From IMG/VR virus record IMGVR_UViG_3300045926_000049, positions 1 to 28,114 of that record: 28,114 nt of DNA, one strand, 5' to 3'. This stretch comes from a virus. Below, one piece after another: positions 20,895 through 27,603 of the stretch (position 1 is the stretch's first letter; each line of letters begins with the position of its first letter). The notes below the pieces were generated by a model, which was not told the origin of the DNA, made no database searches, and was given only the letters and a program-made list of their open reading frames with translations. The position numbers and the translations under genes were made by a program.

Positions 20895-22114
20895 ACGCTC
20901 GCGACCTTCACCGCGCGCGACCCGGTGAACGCCTCCCATCGATCGATCGTCACCTGGACGAATCGCGGGTCCAACTCGACGCCGCGACACACGCGCCCGA
21001 TCGACTCCGCCACGATCAGCATCGTCCCCGATCCGAGGAACGGATCGACGATGAGTCCGTCCGGCGGTGTGAGTTTCCCGACGACCGGACGCACGACGTC
21101 GACCGGCTTCGGCGACGGATGCCCGCCGCGGTCCTCGCCGGTCACGGTCGACATCTCGATGTGGTCGCGCACGAGTTCCGGTCCGACATAGCGTCCCGGT
21201 CCCGGCTTCCGGAAGATCGCCGCGTGTTCACACGACTTGGCGAGGTACTCGGGAAAACCCGGCGGCGGGTTCGGCTTGACCCACGTGAACAAATTGAGCC
21301 ACACGAGATCACACGCGAGGGCGACCCGCTCGATCGTGCCGATGCCCTGATAGGGTCCCCACGAGGCGAGGTACCCGCCTGGACGCACGACCGCGGCATA
21401 TTCGCCGACCCACACCGCATCGAGGGTTGCATCCCACGGCGCCGTACGTTCGTCGATCGCGGTCCCCCCATAGAACCCCTTGCGCCGATCCGCGGCGTCC
21501 GCGTCGAGGGCGATCCCGTACGGCGGATCGCCCCACACCATCGCCGCCACGTCGCCTCGCATCAACCGGGCGCGGACCTCGGGATCGTGCGCGTTGCCAC
21601 ACGCGACGACGTGACGTCCGCACTCGAACACGTCGCCGGGTTGGATCGACGTGGCTCGAGGATCGGGCACCGCATCGGGATCGGTGCGCCCCTGTCGCGG
21701 GACCACGCCGAACACCGCCGCGAGTTCGCGCGTGTCGAAGAACGGGGCGAGGTCGAGCCCGTTGTCCCGGTCGATCTTCAGTTGCGTGGCGTTCCACTCC
21801 GCCAACTCCGCGGCGCGGTTGTCGTACATGGCGAGGGCGCGTTTCTGTTCGTCCGTGAGTCCCCGTCGACGGACCGCGATCAACTCGTCGCCCGCCGCGT
21901 CGACGATCCGGACCTTGGACAATCCCGCCGCGGTCGCCGCGTCGACGACGCCGTTTCCGGCGAGGACCTCATTCCGTTCGTCGATCACGATCGACCGCGC
22001 CGCGCCGACGCTCCGGAGCGACTCCGCGATCATCGCGCGGTTGCGCGCCGGATGACTCCGCCGGTTCTGCGGATCCGGTGTGAGGTCCGCGATCGTCGCC
22101 GTTGACTCGTCCAT
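20891..22114 (-). CDS. ParB-like N-terminal domain fused to a DNA methyltransferase (N4/N6 type), 407 aa
   Basis: Residues about 1-140 resemble the ParB/sulfiredoxin-like domain found in phage proteins (PDPQNRRSHPARNRAMIAESL, then EVLAGNGVVDAATAAGLSKV). Residues about 155-400 are a class-beta amino-methyltransferase. The catalytic motif is DPPYGI at 196-201. The SAM-binding motif, DPFLGSGT, comes after it at 357-364, and HPSPKPVDV precedes it at 332-340. Such ParB-MTase fusions are common next to terminase genes. It probably methylates phage DNA to resist host restriction or tag packaging DNA; the specificity cannot be read from sequence. A GAGGGGG ribosome binding site precedes the ATG at 22114. 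Confidence 0.93.
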   Translation of the reverse strand: MDESTATIADLTPDPQNRRSHPARNRAMIAESLRSVGAARSIVIDERNEVLAGNGVVDAATAAGLSKVRIVDAAGDELIAVRRRGLTDEQKRALAMYDNRAAELAEWNATQLKIDRDNGLDLAPFFDTRELAAVFGVVPRQGRTDPDAVPDPRATSIQPGDVFECGRHVVACGNAHDPEVRARLMRGDVAAMVWGDPPYGIALDADAADRRKGFYGGTAIDERTAPWDATLDAVWVGEYAAVVRPGGYLASWGPYQGIGTIERVALACDLVWLNLFTWVKPNPPPGFPEYLAKSCEHAAIFRKPGPGRYVGPELVRDHIEMSTVTGEDRGGHPSPKPVDVVRPVVGKLTPPDGLIVDPFLGSGTMLIVAESIGRVCRGVELDPRFVQVTIDRWEAFTGSRAVKVASV

Positions 22115-22135
22115 TACCCCCTCGTAAACGCCCCT

Positions 22136-22951
22136 CTAGCGGGTCACGATCCCGGACGCACTCACGGGCGATCCCGTCGCGATCGCCGCCTGGACTGGCG
22201 CCGACGCCCGCGTAACCGGAACCCCAAGGTGCATTAATGACCCGCGCCGCGCGTTGCACACCCGATGGGAGGCGCGCAGATTGGCATCGGTATCCGATCC
22301 CCCGTGTTCGAGCGGCACGACGTGATCGGCGGTCCCCCCGAGGCGGTCATTCGTCGGGATGCGTGGGTCGATCGTGCCGCCACATACCCAACACCGCCAC
22401 TCGTCGCGATCACAGATACGCCGCCAACGACCGACTTCGCGCCGCCCTCCGACCGAGTGCAGTTTCGCGGACCGTAAGACGCTCGACCGCCTCCGCGAGA
22501 CTCGGCGTTGTTCCGTGGGTCCGATCGGGAGGCGGAATTGCCGCCCTCGTGACGCATCAATCCGACGACGCCGCGCCCGTCGCTTGCGGAGCCCATCTTG
22601 GCGGAGACACCATCGGCAAACCCCTCGCGCGTTACGGGTCATCGGGCGGCGACACCGCGCGCACGGTTTGTATCGTCCCGGTTGCCCCTTAATCCGTTGT
22701 GGTTCGCACTCACGACAAGACAGAGGACGACGACCAAAACCGCTATACACGAAGGCCCGGCAACAGAATCGACACGTCGCTTCTCGTTGCGGCGGTCGTC
22801 GCCGGATTGGATTCGGATTCAATATCCGTCGCTCTGCCGCGCGGAGTCGTCGGTTGCGTCGTTTTTCTTCCCGTCGTCGGCATCGCTCAGAGCAATACAC
22901 ACGAGTGAGGCGTCCAGGCATCGGGATCGGCTTGCCGCAACTCAAACACAC
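22136..22951 (-). CDS. Cys-rich zinc-finger HNH endonuclease, 271 aa
   Basis: The GTG at 22951 is well supported by AAGGGAGGG upstream. Three Cys clusters (C2/C5 with C20/C24; C60/C63 with C79/C82; C97/C100 with C112/C115) look like zinc ribbons. A very basic Arg-rich linker follows (about 118-178). The C-terminal HNH domain comes next: CDRDEWRCWVCGG (C187/C190), ADHVVPLEHGGSD (D209, H210) and RASHRVCNARRGS (H229, C232). HNH enzymes next to terminase genes assist cohesive-end cleavage in HK97-type phages; a homing endonuclease is the alternative. The strongly Arg-rich composition differs from most neighbours. Confidence 0.85.
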   Translation of the reverse strand: MCLSCGKPIPMPGRLTRVYCSERCRRREEKRRNRRLRAAERRILNPNPIRRRPPQREATCRFCCRAFVYSGFGRRPLSCRECEPQRIKGQPGRYKPCARCRRPMTRNARGVCRWCLRQDGLRKRRARRRRIDASRGRQFRLPIGPTEQRRVSRRRSSVLRSAKLHSVGGRREVGRWRRICDRDEWRCWVCGGTIDPRIPTNDRLGGTADHVVPLEHGGSDTDANLRASHRVCNARRGSLMHLGVPVTRASAPVQAAIATGSPVSASGIVTR

Positions 22952-23117
22952 GAGTCGGACCCTCCCTTAATCGAAAAACGCGAATATTTGAACTTGCCGC
23001 CTGGCCGGTTCCGAGCACTGAAAAACTTACACACTTTTTCTACCCCCCACGGGCGCCGGGACGCGCCCCACTCGCGCACGTCGACGCGCGATCGTGTTCA
23101 CGATCGCGATCGTGACG
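22952..23117. promoter_or_regulatory. Palindrome-rich intergenic region (candidate cos/pac or control site)
   Basis: The largest gap in the minus-strand operon between two HNH genes. It holds an AT-rich tract (about 22970-23040, including AAAAACTTACACACTTTTT-type text), a CCCCCC run, and at its right end a cluster of palindromes. These are CGCGATCGTG-tt-CACGATCGCG (23087-23108), the overlapping 18-base perfect palindrome TCACGATCGCGATCGTGA (23098-23115), and GTGACGTCAC (23112-23121). No promoter hexamers can be assigned with confidence. The place, just upstream of the terminase cluster and next to HNH genes, makes a packaging or regulatory role possible. Confidence 0.5.
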
Positions 23118-23298
23118 TCACGGAATCGCCAACGATCCAGTTGACGCCACCACGCGGATCAACCAAAGCAGTACGAGGATCACGACGATCGCGATCACGA
23201 CTCGCTTGTAGGATCTCGGGCATGGGGATATACGAGGTTGCCAACCACAACGCGAACCCAATGACGACGAGGACGACAAGGATCGTTAGGATGCTCAT
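23118..23298 (-). pseudogene. Two-helix membrane protein, second helix in +1 frame
   Basis: The ATG at 23298 (ribosome binding site GGGGAGG, ATGA overlap with the upstream HNH gene) starts MSILTILVVLVVIGFALWLA then TSYIPMPEI, a first membrane helix ending in the YIPMP turn of a family of tiny two-helix membrane proteins. The 0-frame then turns into charged, unlikely sequence and stops at 23098. Skipping one base at 23211-23212 (ATC-C-TAC) restores YKRVVIAIVVILVLLWLIRV, an ideal second helix, ending at 23118 (59 aa in all). It may be a sequencing error, a real frameshift mutation or a programmed +1 shift. A holin-like role is possible but unproven. Confidence 0.65.
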
Positions 23299-23717
23299 GC
23301 GAGTGTGCCTCCCCCTCGACGAGTGACCACGACGGGACGGCGGACCCTCGCCCCTCGCCCGTCAACACGCTTGCCCTTGCGGGTATTGCACGACGTGCAG
23401 AGCGACTGATGGTTCCTGGGATCGAACATGGCACCGCCATCGGCCAACGAAAGAATGTGGTCGGTCACGGTCGCCGGGACCCTCCCCCCCTCCCGTGTAC
23501 AGAACGAGTGCTCCCCGTGGAACGACCCGTCCCCCCGCTGCCCGCAGAATGGGAAGCGTCGGAGCCACGCCCGAGAGTACCGCCCCCACTCGGCGTCGTA
23601 CCCCCTCTCGATCGCGGTGCCCCGCGCGCGGTCCTCCCGCCGGGCACACGCCCCGCATCGACGCCCACGATAGAGGCGGTGACACTGCGGACACGGGCGA
23701 GGGGGAGCAACCGCCAT
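23295..23717 (-). CDS. HNH endonuclease, 140 aa
   Basis: N-terminal zinc finger CPQC...CGAC (C9/C12 and C21/C24), then RGYDAEWGRYSRAWLRRFPF (the usual RGY-xxW helix), and the HNH core VTDHILSLADGGAMFDPRNH followed by LCTSCNTRKGKR. This is the common phage HNH of the terminase neighbourhood, which in HK97-type phages works with the large subunit to cut concatemers. The start ATG at 23717 immediately follows the previous gene's TAA (TAAATG). The stop overlaps the membrane protein start. Confidence 0.9.
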   Translation of the reverse strand: MAVAPPRPCPQCHRLYRGRRCGACARREDRARGTAIERGYDAEWGRYSRAWLRRFPFCGQRGDGSFHGEHSFCTREGGRVPATVTDHILSLADGGAMFDPRNHQSLCTSCNTRKGKRVDGRGARVRRPVVVTRRGGGTLA

Positions 23718-24050
23718 TTACTTGCCTCGACTCCACATCCAGGCGCCTGCCGTGCGGAACTCTCCATTGCAAACCGATCGCGCCATCCACGCGCATTCGA
23801 TATAGGCGAGTCCGGACCACTCGCCGAGGGTCAACCACACGGGACGATTCGTACTGAGGCGGCGAGTATCCGCGTTCCTGAATACGGCGGTAAACGTTCC
23901 CATCGCATCCCGTAATCCGGGGATCCCGGAACTATTGATGCGTTGAGTCAACAGGATCTCCCACGTCATCACGTCCGCCAATCGACGCCCTCGACACGAG
24001 GCGCGAATCGCACCGCACGGAGCGATCACCGGCTTCGCTTTGCGAGGCAT
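23718..24050 (-). CDS. Hypothetical protein, 110 aa
   Basis: The start is taken at ATG 24050 (MPRKAKPVIAPCGAIRASCR) because the part upstream is Arg/Ser-rich shadow sequence. The text DVMTWEILLTQRINSSGIPG, AMGTFTAVFRNADTRR and PVWLTLGEWSGLAYIE, then GEFRTAGAWMW, has conserved-looking Trp residues and is protein-like. The base use is less extreme in GC than most neighbours. The stop TAA abuts the HNH ATG. I do not recognise the family. Confidence 0.6.
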   Translation of the reverse strand: MPRKAKPVIAPCGAIRASCRGRRLADVMTWEILLTQRINSSGIPGLRDAMGTFTAVFRNADTRRLSTNRPVWLTLGEWSGLAYIECAWMARSVCNGEFRTAGAWMWSRGK

Positions 24051-24160
24051 CCGAAACAACCCATCGCCGGATTGGTGGCATACACCGTGCGCCGACAACA
24101 CAACCACGACACGAGGACCGCGCCGAGTTGGCGATCGTCGTACGAGGGACCGCCGGTCAT
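24026..24160 (-). CDS. Possible tiny Cys-containing protein, 44 aa
   Basis: The ATG at 24160 overlaps the previous stop (ATGA), the standard coupling here. The frame encodes MTGGPSYDDRQLGAVLVSWL then CCRRTVYATNPAMGCFGCLA and ends RSR. It fills the gap between two better-supported genes and overlaps the next by 25 bases. The CC plus CxxC pattern could bind a metal. It is too short for recognition, so it is listed with low confidence. Confidence 0.4.
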   Translation of the reverse strand: MTGGPSYDDRQLGAVLVSWLCCRRTVYATNPAMGCFGCLAKRSR

Positions 24161-24351
24161 ACGCGCCGGACCTCGCGCCGGATCTCCGGATGATCGGCAA
24201 GCCACTCCGTGATCGCCCGTTGGACCGCGGACGCGAGACTATGCACGAGGCGTTCATAGTCGGCGGCGGTGTCGACCGTGTAGGGTTCCCCGCGCAAGAT
24301 GTACTCGGCGAGGTGTGCCACGTCCGCGCCGTACTCGGTGGGCACGGTCAC
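24157..24351 (-). CDS. Small helical protein, paralogue of the gene at 27600-27806, 64 aa
   Basis: The GTG at 24351 overlaps the KGG-protein stop (GTGA); the longer frame crosses that gene and is rejected. The product MTVPTEYGADVAHLAEYILR then YERLVHSLASAVQRAITEWL aligns by eye with the 68-aa protein encoded at 27600-27806 (LAEHFL ... RRVESLAIAIQRAVEAW). The conserved LAE, SLA-A-QRA-EW pattern marks a shared fold. The function is unknown. Duplicate small genes of this sort suggest gene duplication in the early region. Confidence 0.7.
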   Translation of the reverse strand: MTVPTEYGADVAHLAEYILRGEPYTVDTAADYERLVHSLASAVQRAITEWLADHPEIRREVRRV

Positions 24352-24542
24352 GACTCCAGGCGCCCACGTCCGCCGCGCGATACCGCCCCGCCTTTCTTCC
24401 CCGCGATTTGCGCCTCCCGTGAGGTCCACTCGTGCGCGGTGCCCTTGCGGTGTGCGGCGCGTCCGCCCATCGCGGCGATCGCGCGTTGCCGTTCCGGTGA
24501 GATCGCCGCGAATCCGCGTCGGAGTTTCGGTGTGTCGCTCAT
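24348..24542 (-). CDS. KGG-motif (stress-protein-like) small protein, 64 aa
   Basis: Two repeats of the KGG/GsiB-type motif are visible: RRGFAAISPERQRAIAAMGG then RAAHRKGTAHEWTSREAQIA and GKKGGAVSRGG. These glycine-rich hydrophilic motifs are known from stress-induced bacterial proteins and also occur in phage and plasmid small genes. The function in phages is not known. The start ATG at 24542 follows AGGAAAGGA; the longer frame is a shadow. Confidence 0.78.
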   Translation of the reverse strand: MSDTPKLRRGFAAISPERQRAIAAMGGRAAHRKGTAHEWTSREAQIAGKKGGAVSRGGRGRLES

Positions 24543-24661
24543 GATGCGTCCGTTCCTTTCCTGGATTCCCCTCGACGGCGGAAACCGGCCAGTTGCCCCG
24601 GATCCGCCGCGAGGGGACGACCGGCGATGGGCTCGTCCGCCCGCCGTCGATCGATCTTCAC
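24539..24661 (-). CDS. Possible tiny basic protein, 40 aa
   Basis: Between the KGG gene and the MNRR protein gene, a GTG at 24661 overlaps the upstream stop (GTGA) and the TGA at 24539-24541 overlaps the next ATG (ATGA). The encoded product is MKIDRRRADEPIAGRPLAAD followed by a Gly/Arg-rich tail ending KGTDAS. Coupled overlap at both ends exactly fills the gap and argues for a real gene, but composition alone does not prove it. Confidence 0.4.
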   Translation of the reverse strand: MKIDRRRADEPIAGRPLAADPGQLAGFRRRGESRKGTDAS

Positions 24662-24876
24662 TCCGCGAACTTGATCCGCGTGCCGCCATCGCACACGAGG
24701 ATCCGGTGATCGGGCCAGACGTCCCGGAGTGTCCGTTTGATCCGCGCGATCCCCTCTGCCGATAGCCGGTACTCGCACTCGACGACGATCACGGCGCGCG
24801 GGCGTGGTGCCGCCACGGTGACACGCGCCGCCTCGGGGAGGGCGGTCAACGCTGCAATCGCTTCACGTCGATTCAT
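24658..24876 (-). CDS. Small MNRRE-type protein, 72 aa
   Basis: MNRREAIAALTALPEAARVT opens with a twin-arginine-like or helical start followed by a beta-alpha-beta part (AVIVVECEYRLSAEGIARIK, then VWPDHRILVCDGGTRIKFAE). I have an impression of similar small phage proteins with the R-I-x-x-x-x-x-x-x-W-P-x-x-x-V-L-V-x-x-x-G-x-x-L/I pattern, but no function is known. The ATG at 24876 overlaps the previous gene by 14 bases and has GGAGCGAC upstream. Confidence 0.65.
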   Translation of the reverse strand: MNRREAIAALTALPEAARVTVAAPRPRAVIVVECEYRLSAEGIARIKRTLRDVWPDHRILVCDGGTRIKFAE

Positions 24877-25093
24877 GGTGTGTCGCTCCGATGTGTGTGC
24901 GGTCCTCGACGATCACCGCGTCATCAGGAATGGCGTACGCGAACGTTTCGGCGTACTCGCCGTTTCGCTCGTCGCCCACGCGGAGGAACGTCCGGACGCC
25001 CCACACGAGGATCGGCGGATACCCGGTTGTGAACGGCGGGATCTCGACGCTCCCGACGTACGCCCCGGTCCCCGTGAACAATCGCGCGACCAT
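24863..25093 (-). CDS. Hypothetical protein, 76 aa
   Basis: TTGGGAGGCACGC precedes the ATG at 25093. The product MVARLFTGTGAYVGSVEIPP, then PILVWGVRTFLRV and AETFAYAIPDDAVIVE is beta-rich and protein-like with no known family. It overlaps the upstream ORF (24924-25256) by about 170 bases in another frame, which is odd in this compact genome (see findings). Confidence 0.6.
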   Translation of the reverse strand: MVARLFTGTGAYVGSVEIPPFTTGYPPILVWGVRTFLRVGDERNGEYAETFAYAIPDDAVIVEDRTHIGATHHEST

Positions 25094-25256
25094 GCGTGCC
25101 TCCCAAGCGTTCGCGGTTCCTGATGACGGTGCGGACGAAGTGCAACGCCTCGACGTGTCCGCGGGATCGGTCGTTCTGGCGTTGCCGCGCGATCATCGCG
25201 AGGGCGTCCCGGATCGCGCGTTTGAGTCCGCGGAGGACAACGGCGGGATCCGTCAC
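24924..25256 (-). CDS. Hypothetical protein with an unusually long 3' overlap, up to 110 aa
   Basis: The start ATG at 25256 overlaps the stop of the ParB-fold gene (ATGA). The first 53 residues (MTDPAVVLRGLKRAIRDALA, then GHVEALHFVRTVIRNRERLG) look like a genuine helical protein. Beyond about residue 54 the frame overlaps the next gene and becomes Arg-rich and shadow-like. Either the protein really runs on, a stop codon has been lost, or a frameshift joins it to the next frame. Family unknown. Confidence 0.5.
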   Translation of the reverse strand: MTDPAVVLRGLKRAIRDALAMIARQRQNDRSRGHVEALHFVRTVIRNRERLGGTHGRAIVHGDRGVRRERRDPAVHNRVSADPRVGRPDVPPRGRRAKRRVRRNVRVRHS

Positions 25257-26197
25257 GTCGTCGCCTCGATCGTCGTCGGTGGATCGTCAGCATCAATCAA
25301 CGCCTCCAGTGGTGTTGTCGTCGCTGCCCGATGTCCATAGAGAACCGGAAACGCCTCGGTGCCTGGATTGAATTTCAATTGCTTCATCCGGCGACCCTCG
25401 CGAACGGCGTTCCACGCCTTGATCGAAAGACCGATCAATTCTTTCGGCAGGATCTTCCGCCGCGACGTTGAGTTAGCGATCAATTTTTCGCGGAATACGT
25501 GATAGGGATCACCGACGTGGAGATTTTCACCGGTCATAAGGGCGTCGAGGAACGCATCCGCGAGGTCCTCATCATCCTTCGCAAAAATCCGATGCAGGAA
25601 TGCGGCGAGTCCCTTGCCTAATAACTTGCTCTTCGTTTTCTCGACCATGATCCGGACGCGATGAGCACTCTTCCGAATCGCCGGGTCCGTTTCCAGCATC
25701 GCCATCGCTTCCGCGTACGTCCCTGGATGCGATGTGCTCCAAGTGCCCGCCTCGAAATCCCATCGCGTGAGCCATTGCAACGCAGGGGCAAGAATCGCGG
25801 CATCCTGTTCTCGCCCTGTTTCGAGGACGTTCTTCAGGCTTCGTCGTGTACCGGAATCGATGTACTTGAACGCGGTCCGCGCGACTCCGTACGCGATCCA
25901 CGCCTGAATCGGAATACCCGCGACTCCCACCGCGGCGAGTCGTGTTTGACCGTCGACTAAATCGCGCCCACGTTGCCCCGTTACACTCGTCCGCATGGTG
26001 CGCTCAAATTTGAGCGTGTCTCCGGTGTCCGGGTACCAACGTCCCGCCGTGATGTCCCCCGCAATGCGCCGTACGTTGGCACTGTTCCGTTTGCGGTTGA
26101 TGATGTCCCCGTTGAGAACGGCGTTGTCATGTTCTTCGATGAGGCGTCGTGCGATCTCGGGCGTGATCGTTTCAAATTCGAAGGTCAAAGTTCCCAT
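25253..26197 (-). CDS. ParB/Srx-like domain phage protein, 314 aa
   Basis: Residues about 1-110 fit the pattern of a phage ParB/sulfiredoxin-like family: ITPEIARRLIEEHDNAVLNG, NVRRIAGDITAGRWYPDTGD, then RDLVDGQTRLAAVGVAGIPI and AWIAYG. Residues 111-125 give the KYIDSGTRRSLKNVLETG block that usually follows. The rest is helical (TWSTSHPGTYAEAMAMLETD; FREKLIANSTSRRKIL). The role in phages is not established; DNA binding or nuclease roles have been proposed. Base use is lower in GC than the flanks. An acidic C-terminus (IDADDPPTTIEATT) ends the protein. Confidence 0.85.
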   Translation of the reverse strand: MGTLTFEFETITPEIARRLIEEHDNAVLNGDIINRKRNSANVRRIAGDITAGRWYPDTGDTLKFERTMRTSVTGQRGRDLVDGQTRLAAVGVAGIPIQAWIAYGVARTAFKYIDSGTRRSLKNVLETGREQDAAILAPALQWLTRWDFEAGTWSTSHPGTYAEAMAMLETDPAIRKSAHRVRIMVEKTKSKLLGKGLAAFLHRIFAKDDEDLADAFLDALMTGENLHVGDPYHVFREKLIANSTSRRKILPKELIGLSIKAWNAVREGRRMKQLKFNPGTEAFPVLYGHRAATTTPLEALIDADDPPTTIEATT

Positions 26198-26212
26198 TGG
26201 TTGTCGCTCCCT

Positions 26213-26425
26213 CTATCGTTCCAATTGCCCGCGCGCGGCGGCGGCGCGGAGTTGTTGGTTAACGTGCGGATGCATCGTCCCGTTCGGCATCACGTAAACC
26301 CACGCGCCGCACGCCGGGCACTCGCCGATCGCGACGTCGCGTTCCCGGCGTGATCCGTCCGCCGCGCGATGCTCGACGCGCAACGCCCGCGGCACGCGCC
26401 CCGCGCATCGGTGCGCCATCCTCAT
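26213..26425 (-). CDS. Small zinc-motif protein, 70 aa
   Basis: The start ATG at 26425 has GGCGAGG upstream and overlaps the tiny membrane protein stop (ATGA). The middle, GECPACGAWVYVMPNGTMHPH, has CxxC plus His residues suggesting a small zinc ribbon. Basic termini flank it. It is possibly a nucleic-acid-binding accessory; family unknown. Confidence 0.65.
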   Translation of the reverse strand: MRMAHRCAGRVPRALRVEHRAADGSRRERDVAIGECPACGAWVYVMPNGTMHPHVNQQLRAAAARGQLER

Positions 26426-26556
26426 TCGATCCTCGCCATCGAGATCATGACGACCATCAACAACACGAGGAGCGTCAACGCGAGGATCACGGCGACGACG
26501 GTGCAACACGTGCGCGCGAACGATCGCGGCGCGGAGGACGACACGGGATTCGTCAT
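26422..26556 (-). CDS. Tiny single-pass membrane protein, 44 aa
   Basis: Found by reading the gap by hand: ATG at 26556 with GAGGG eight bases upstream, TGA at 26422-26424 overlapping the next ATG (ATGA). It encodes MTNPVSSSAPRSFARTCC, then a clear membrane helix (TVVAVILALTLLVLLMVVMI) and SMARIE. The hydrophilic N-terminus, single helix and short charged end could suit a small phage membrane regulator, superinfection or lysis accessory. No family is recognised and the role is unknown. Confidence 0.68.
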   Translation of the reverse strand: MTNPVSSSAPRSFARTCCTVVAVILALTLLVLLMVVMISMARIE

Positions 26557-26567
26557 CGGCGATTCCC

Positions 26568-27131
26568 TCAGTGCGTCTTATCCGCGGACGCTGCGCGCGG
26601 TGCGCGTGGTTTCGAGGCGGGCGGGTCCGGCGCGTCGAGGTCCTCGAACAACGGCGGGCGAATCTCCGTGAGCGTCACGTACGCGACCCGGTGTTCCCAC
26701 GCGGTGATGAGATCCCCGAGGTCGCGCACATCGCCGCGCGCGATCACGTGGCGCGTCGTGAACTCCAACGCGAGATCGCGGAGGTTTGGTTTCGGACGCC
26801 ACACGCGGATCGTTTCGATCGTCGCGTCCTGGAGCGTGGCGACCCTCTCCGGCATGTCCGGCGCCGAGTAGAGATCCACGGCGTAATGCGCCTCGGGCGG
26901 TGTGAACCGCACGTCGTTCACGTCCCACACCGGGAGCCCGTCGACGCCGAAGCAATGATGCGCGACCGGGACGCCGATGATCGCCCGGGCGAGATCGAGG
27001 GCGAGGAGTTTCACGCGGAACGTCGTCGTACACGCGCGGACCGTCGACTCGTCCGCGTCCTCGTCGTCGTTGTCCTCGATTGCCAATCCGATCTTGCGAA
27101 CAAGAACCGGGACCGCCGCCATCTTGAACAT
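26568..27131 (-). CDS. Hypothetical protein, 187 aa
   Basis: The start ATG at 27131 (MFKMAAVPVLVRKIGLAIED) is preferred; GGAG lies upstream and the longer frame overlaps the nuclease gene. A DNDDEDADESTV acidic stretch, then KLLALDLARAIIGVPVAHHC, DVNDVRFTPPEAHYAVDLYS, TIETIRVWRPKPNLRDLALE and YVTLTEIRPPLFEDLDAPD are visible. It is soluble and alpha/beta. I do not recognise it. It sits with the nuclease, so a DNA metabolism accessory role is possible. Confidence 0.65.
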   Translation of the reverse strand: MFKMAAVPVLVRKIGLAIEDNDDEDADESTVRACTTTFRVKLLALDLARAIIGVPVAHHCFGVDGLPVWDVNDVRFTPPEAHYAVDLYSAPDMPERVATLQDATIETIRVWRPKPNLRDLALEFTTRHVIARGDVRDLGDLITAWEHRVAYVTLTEIRPPLFEDLDAPDPPASKPRAPRAASADKTH

Positions 27132-27138
27132 GGTCGAA

Positions 27139-27603
27139 TCACTCCAATCCACGCGCCGAGAACGCTTCGCGCAACGTCGCGATCGCGGCGCCACTCTTGA
27201 CCATCGGTGTCGTCGCGCGGATCACGAGCCATCCGAGGATCGCCGCGCGGTTGTATTTTTCGGCGTCGTTTTCGAGTCCCTCGCCCGTGTTGTGGCGCCC
27301 GCCGAGGCGGACCGGTGTGCCCTTGGCGATCGGGATCGACACGCCGCCGCGCCGCTCGTAGCCACTCGTGATGACGATGTAGCGTCCGTACGTCCCGCCC
27401 TCAATCTCGAGGGCGATCCGCCACGGGATCCACGCGTAGTCGAAGGCCCATCGCCGCGGCGGCGCGAACTGAAACTCCGGTTCCCACACCGGGAACCCGG
27501 CGAGCTTCATCGCGTCCTCGATCGGCGGTTGCGCCGGTTGCCGGACGGGCGCCGTGGCGAATAGCGCCGACTGTCCCGAGGCGCGACGACGACGCGTGGT
27601 CAT
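27139..27603 (-). CDS. PD-(D/E)xK-type nuclease (VSR/resolvase-like), 154 aa
   Basis: The start ATG at 27603 overlaps the previous stop (ATGA). The core FDYAWIPWRIALEIEGGTYG, then GRHNTGEGLENDAEKYNRAA and ILGWLVIRAT, follows the D ... E-x-E-G-G / K-Y-N-x-A-x-x-x-G-W-x-V-x-R layout of restriction-endonuclease-fold nucleases found in phages, related to VSR or Holliday-junction enzymes. Probable role: recombination/replication nuclease. Exact activity is uncertain. Confidence 0.78.
   Translation of the reverse strand: MTTRRRRASGQSALFATAPVRQPAQPPIEDAMKLAGFPVWEPEFQFAPPRRWAFDYAWIPWRIALEIEGGTYGRYIVITSGYERRGGVSIPIAKGTPVRLGGRHNTGEGLENDAEKYNRAAILGWLVIRATTPMVKSGAAIATLREAFSARGLE

Noticed and set aside
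22970-23040. Sigma-70 promoter in the AT-rich part of the gap
   Set aside because: No pair of hexamers at acceptable spacing on the minus strand could be found by eye.
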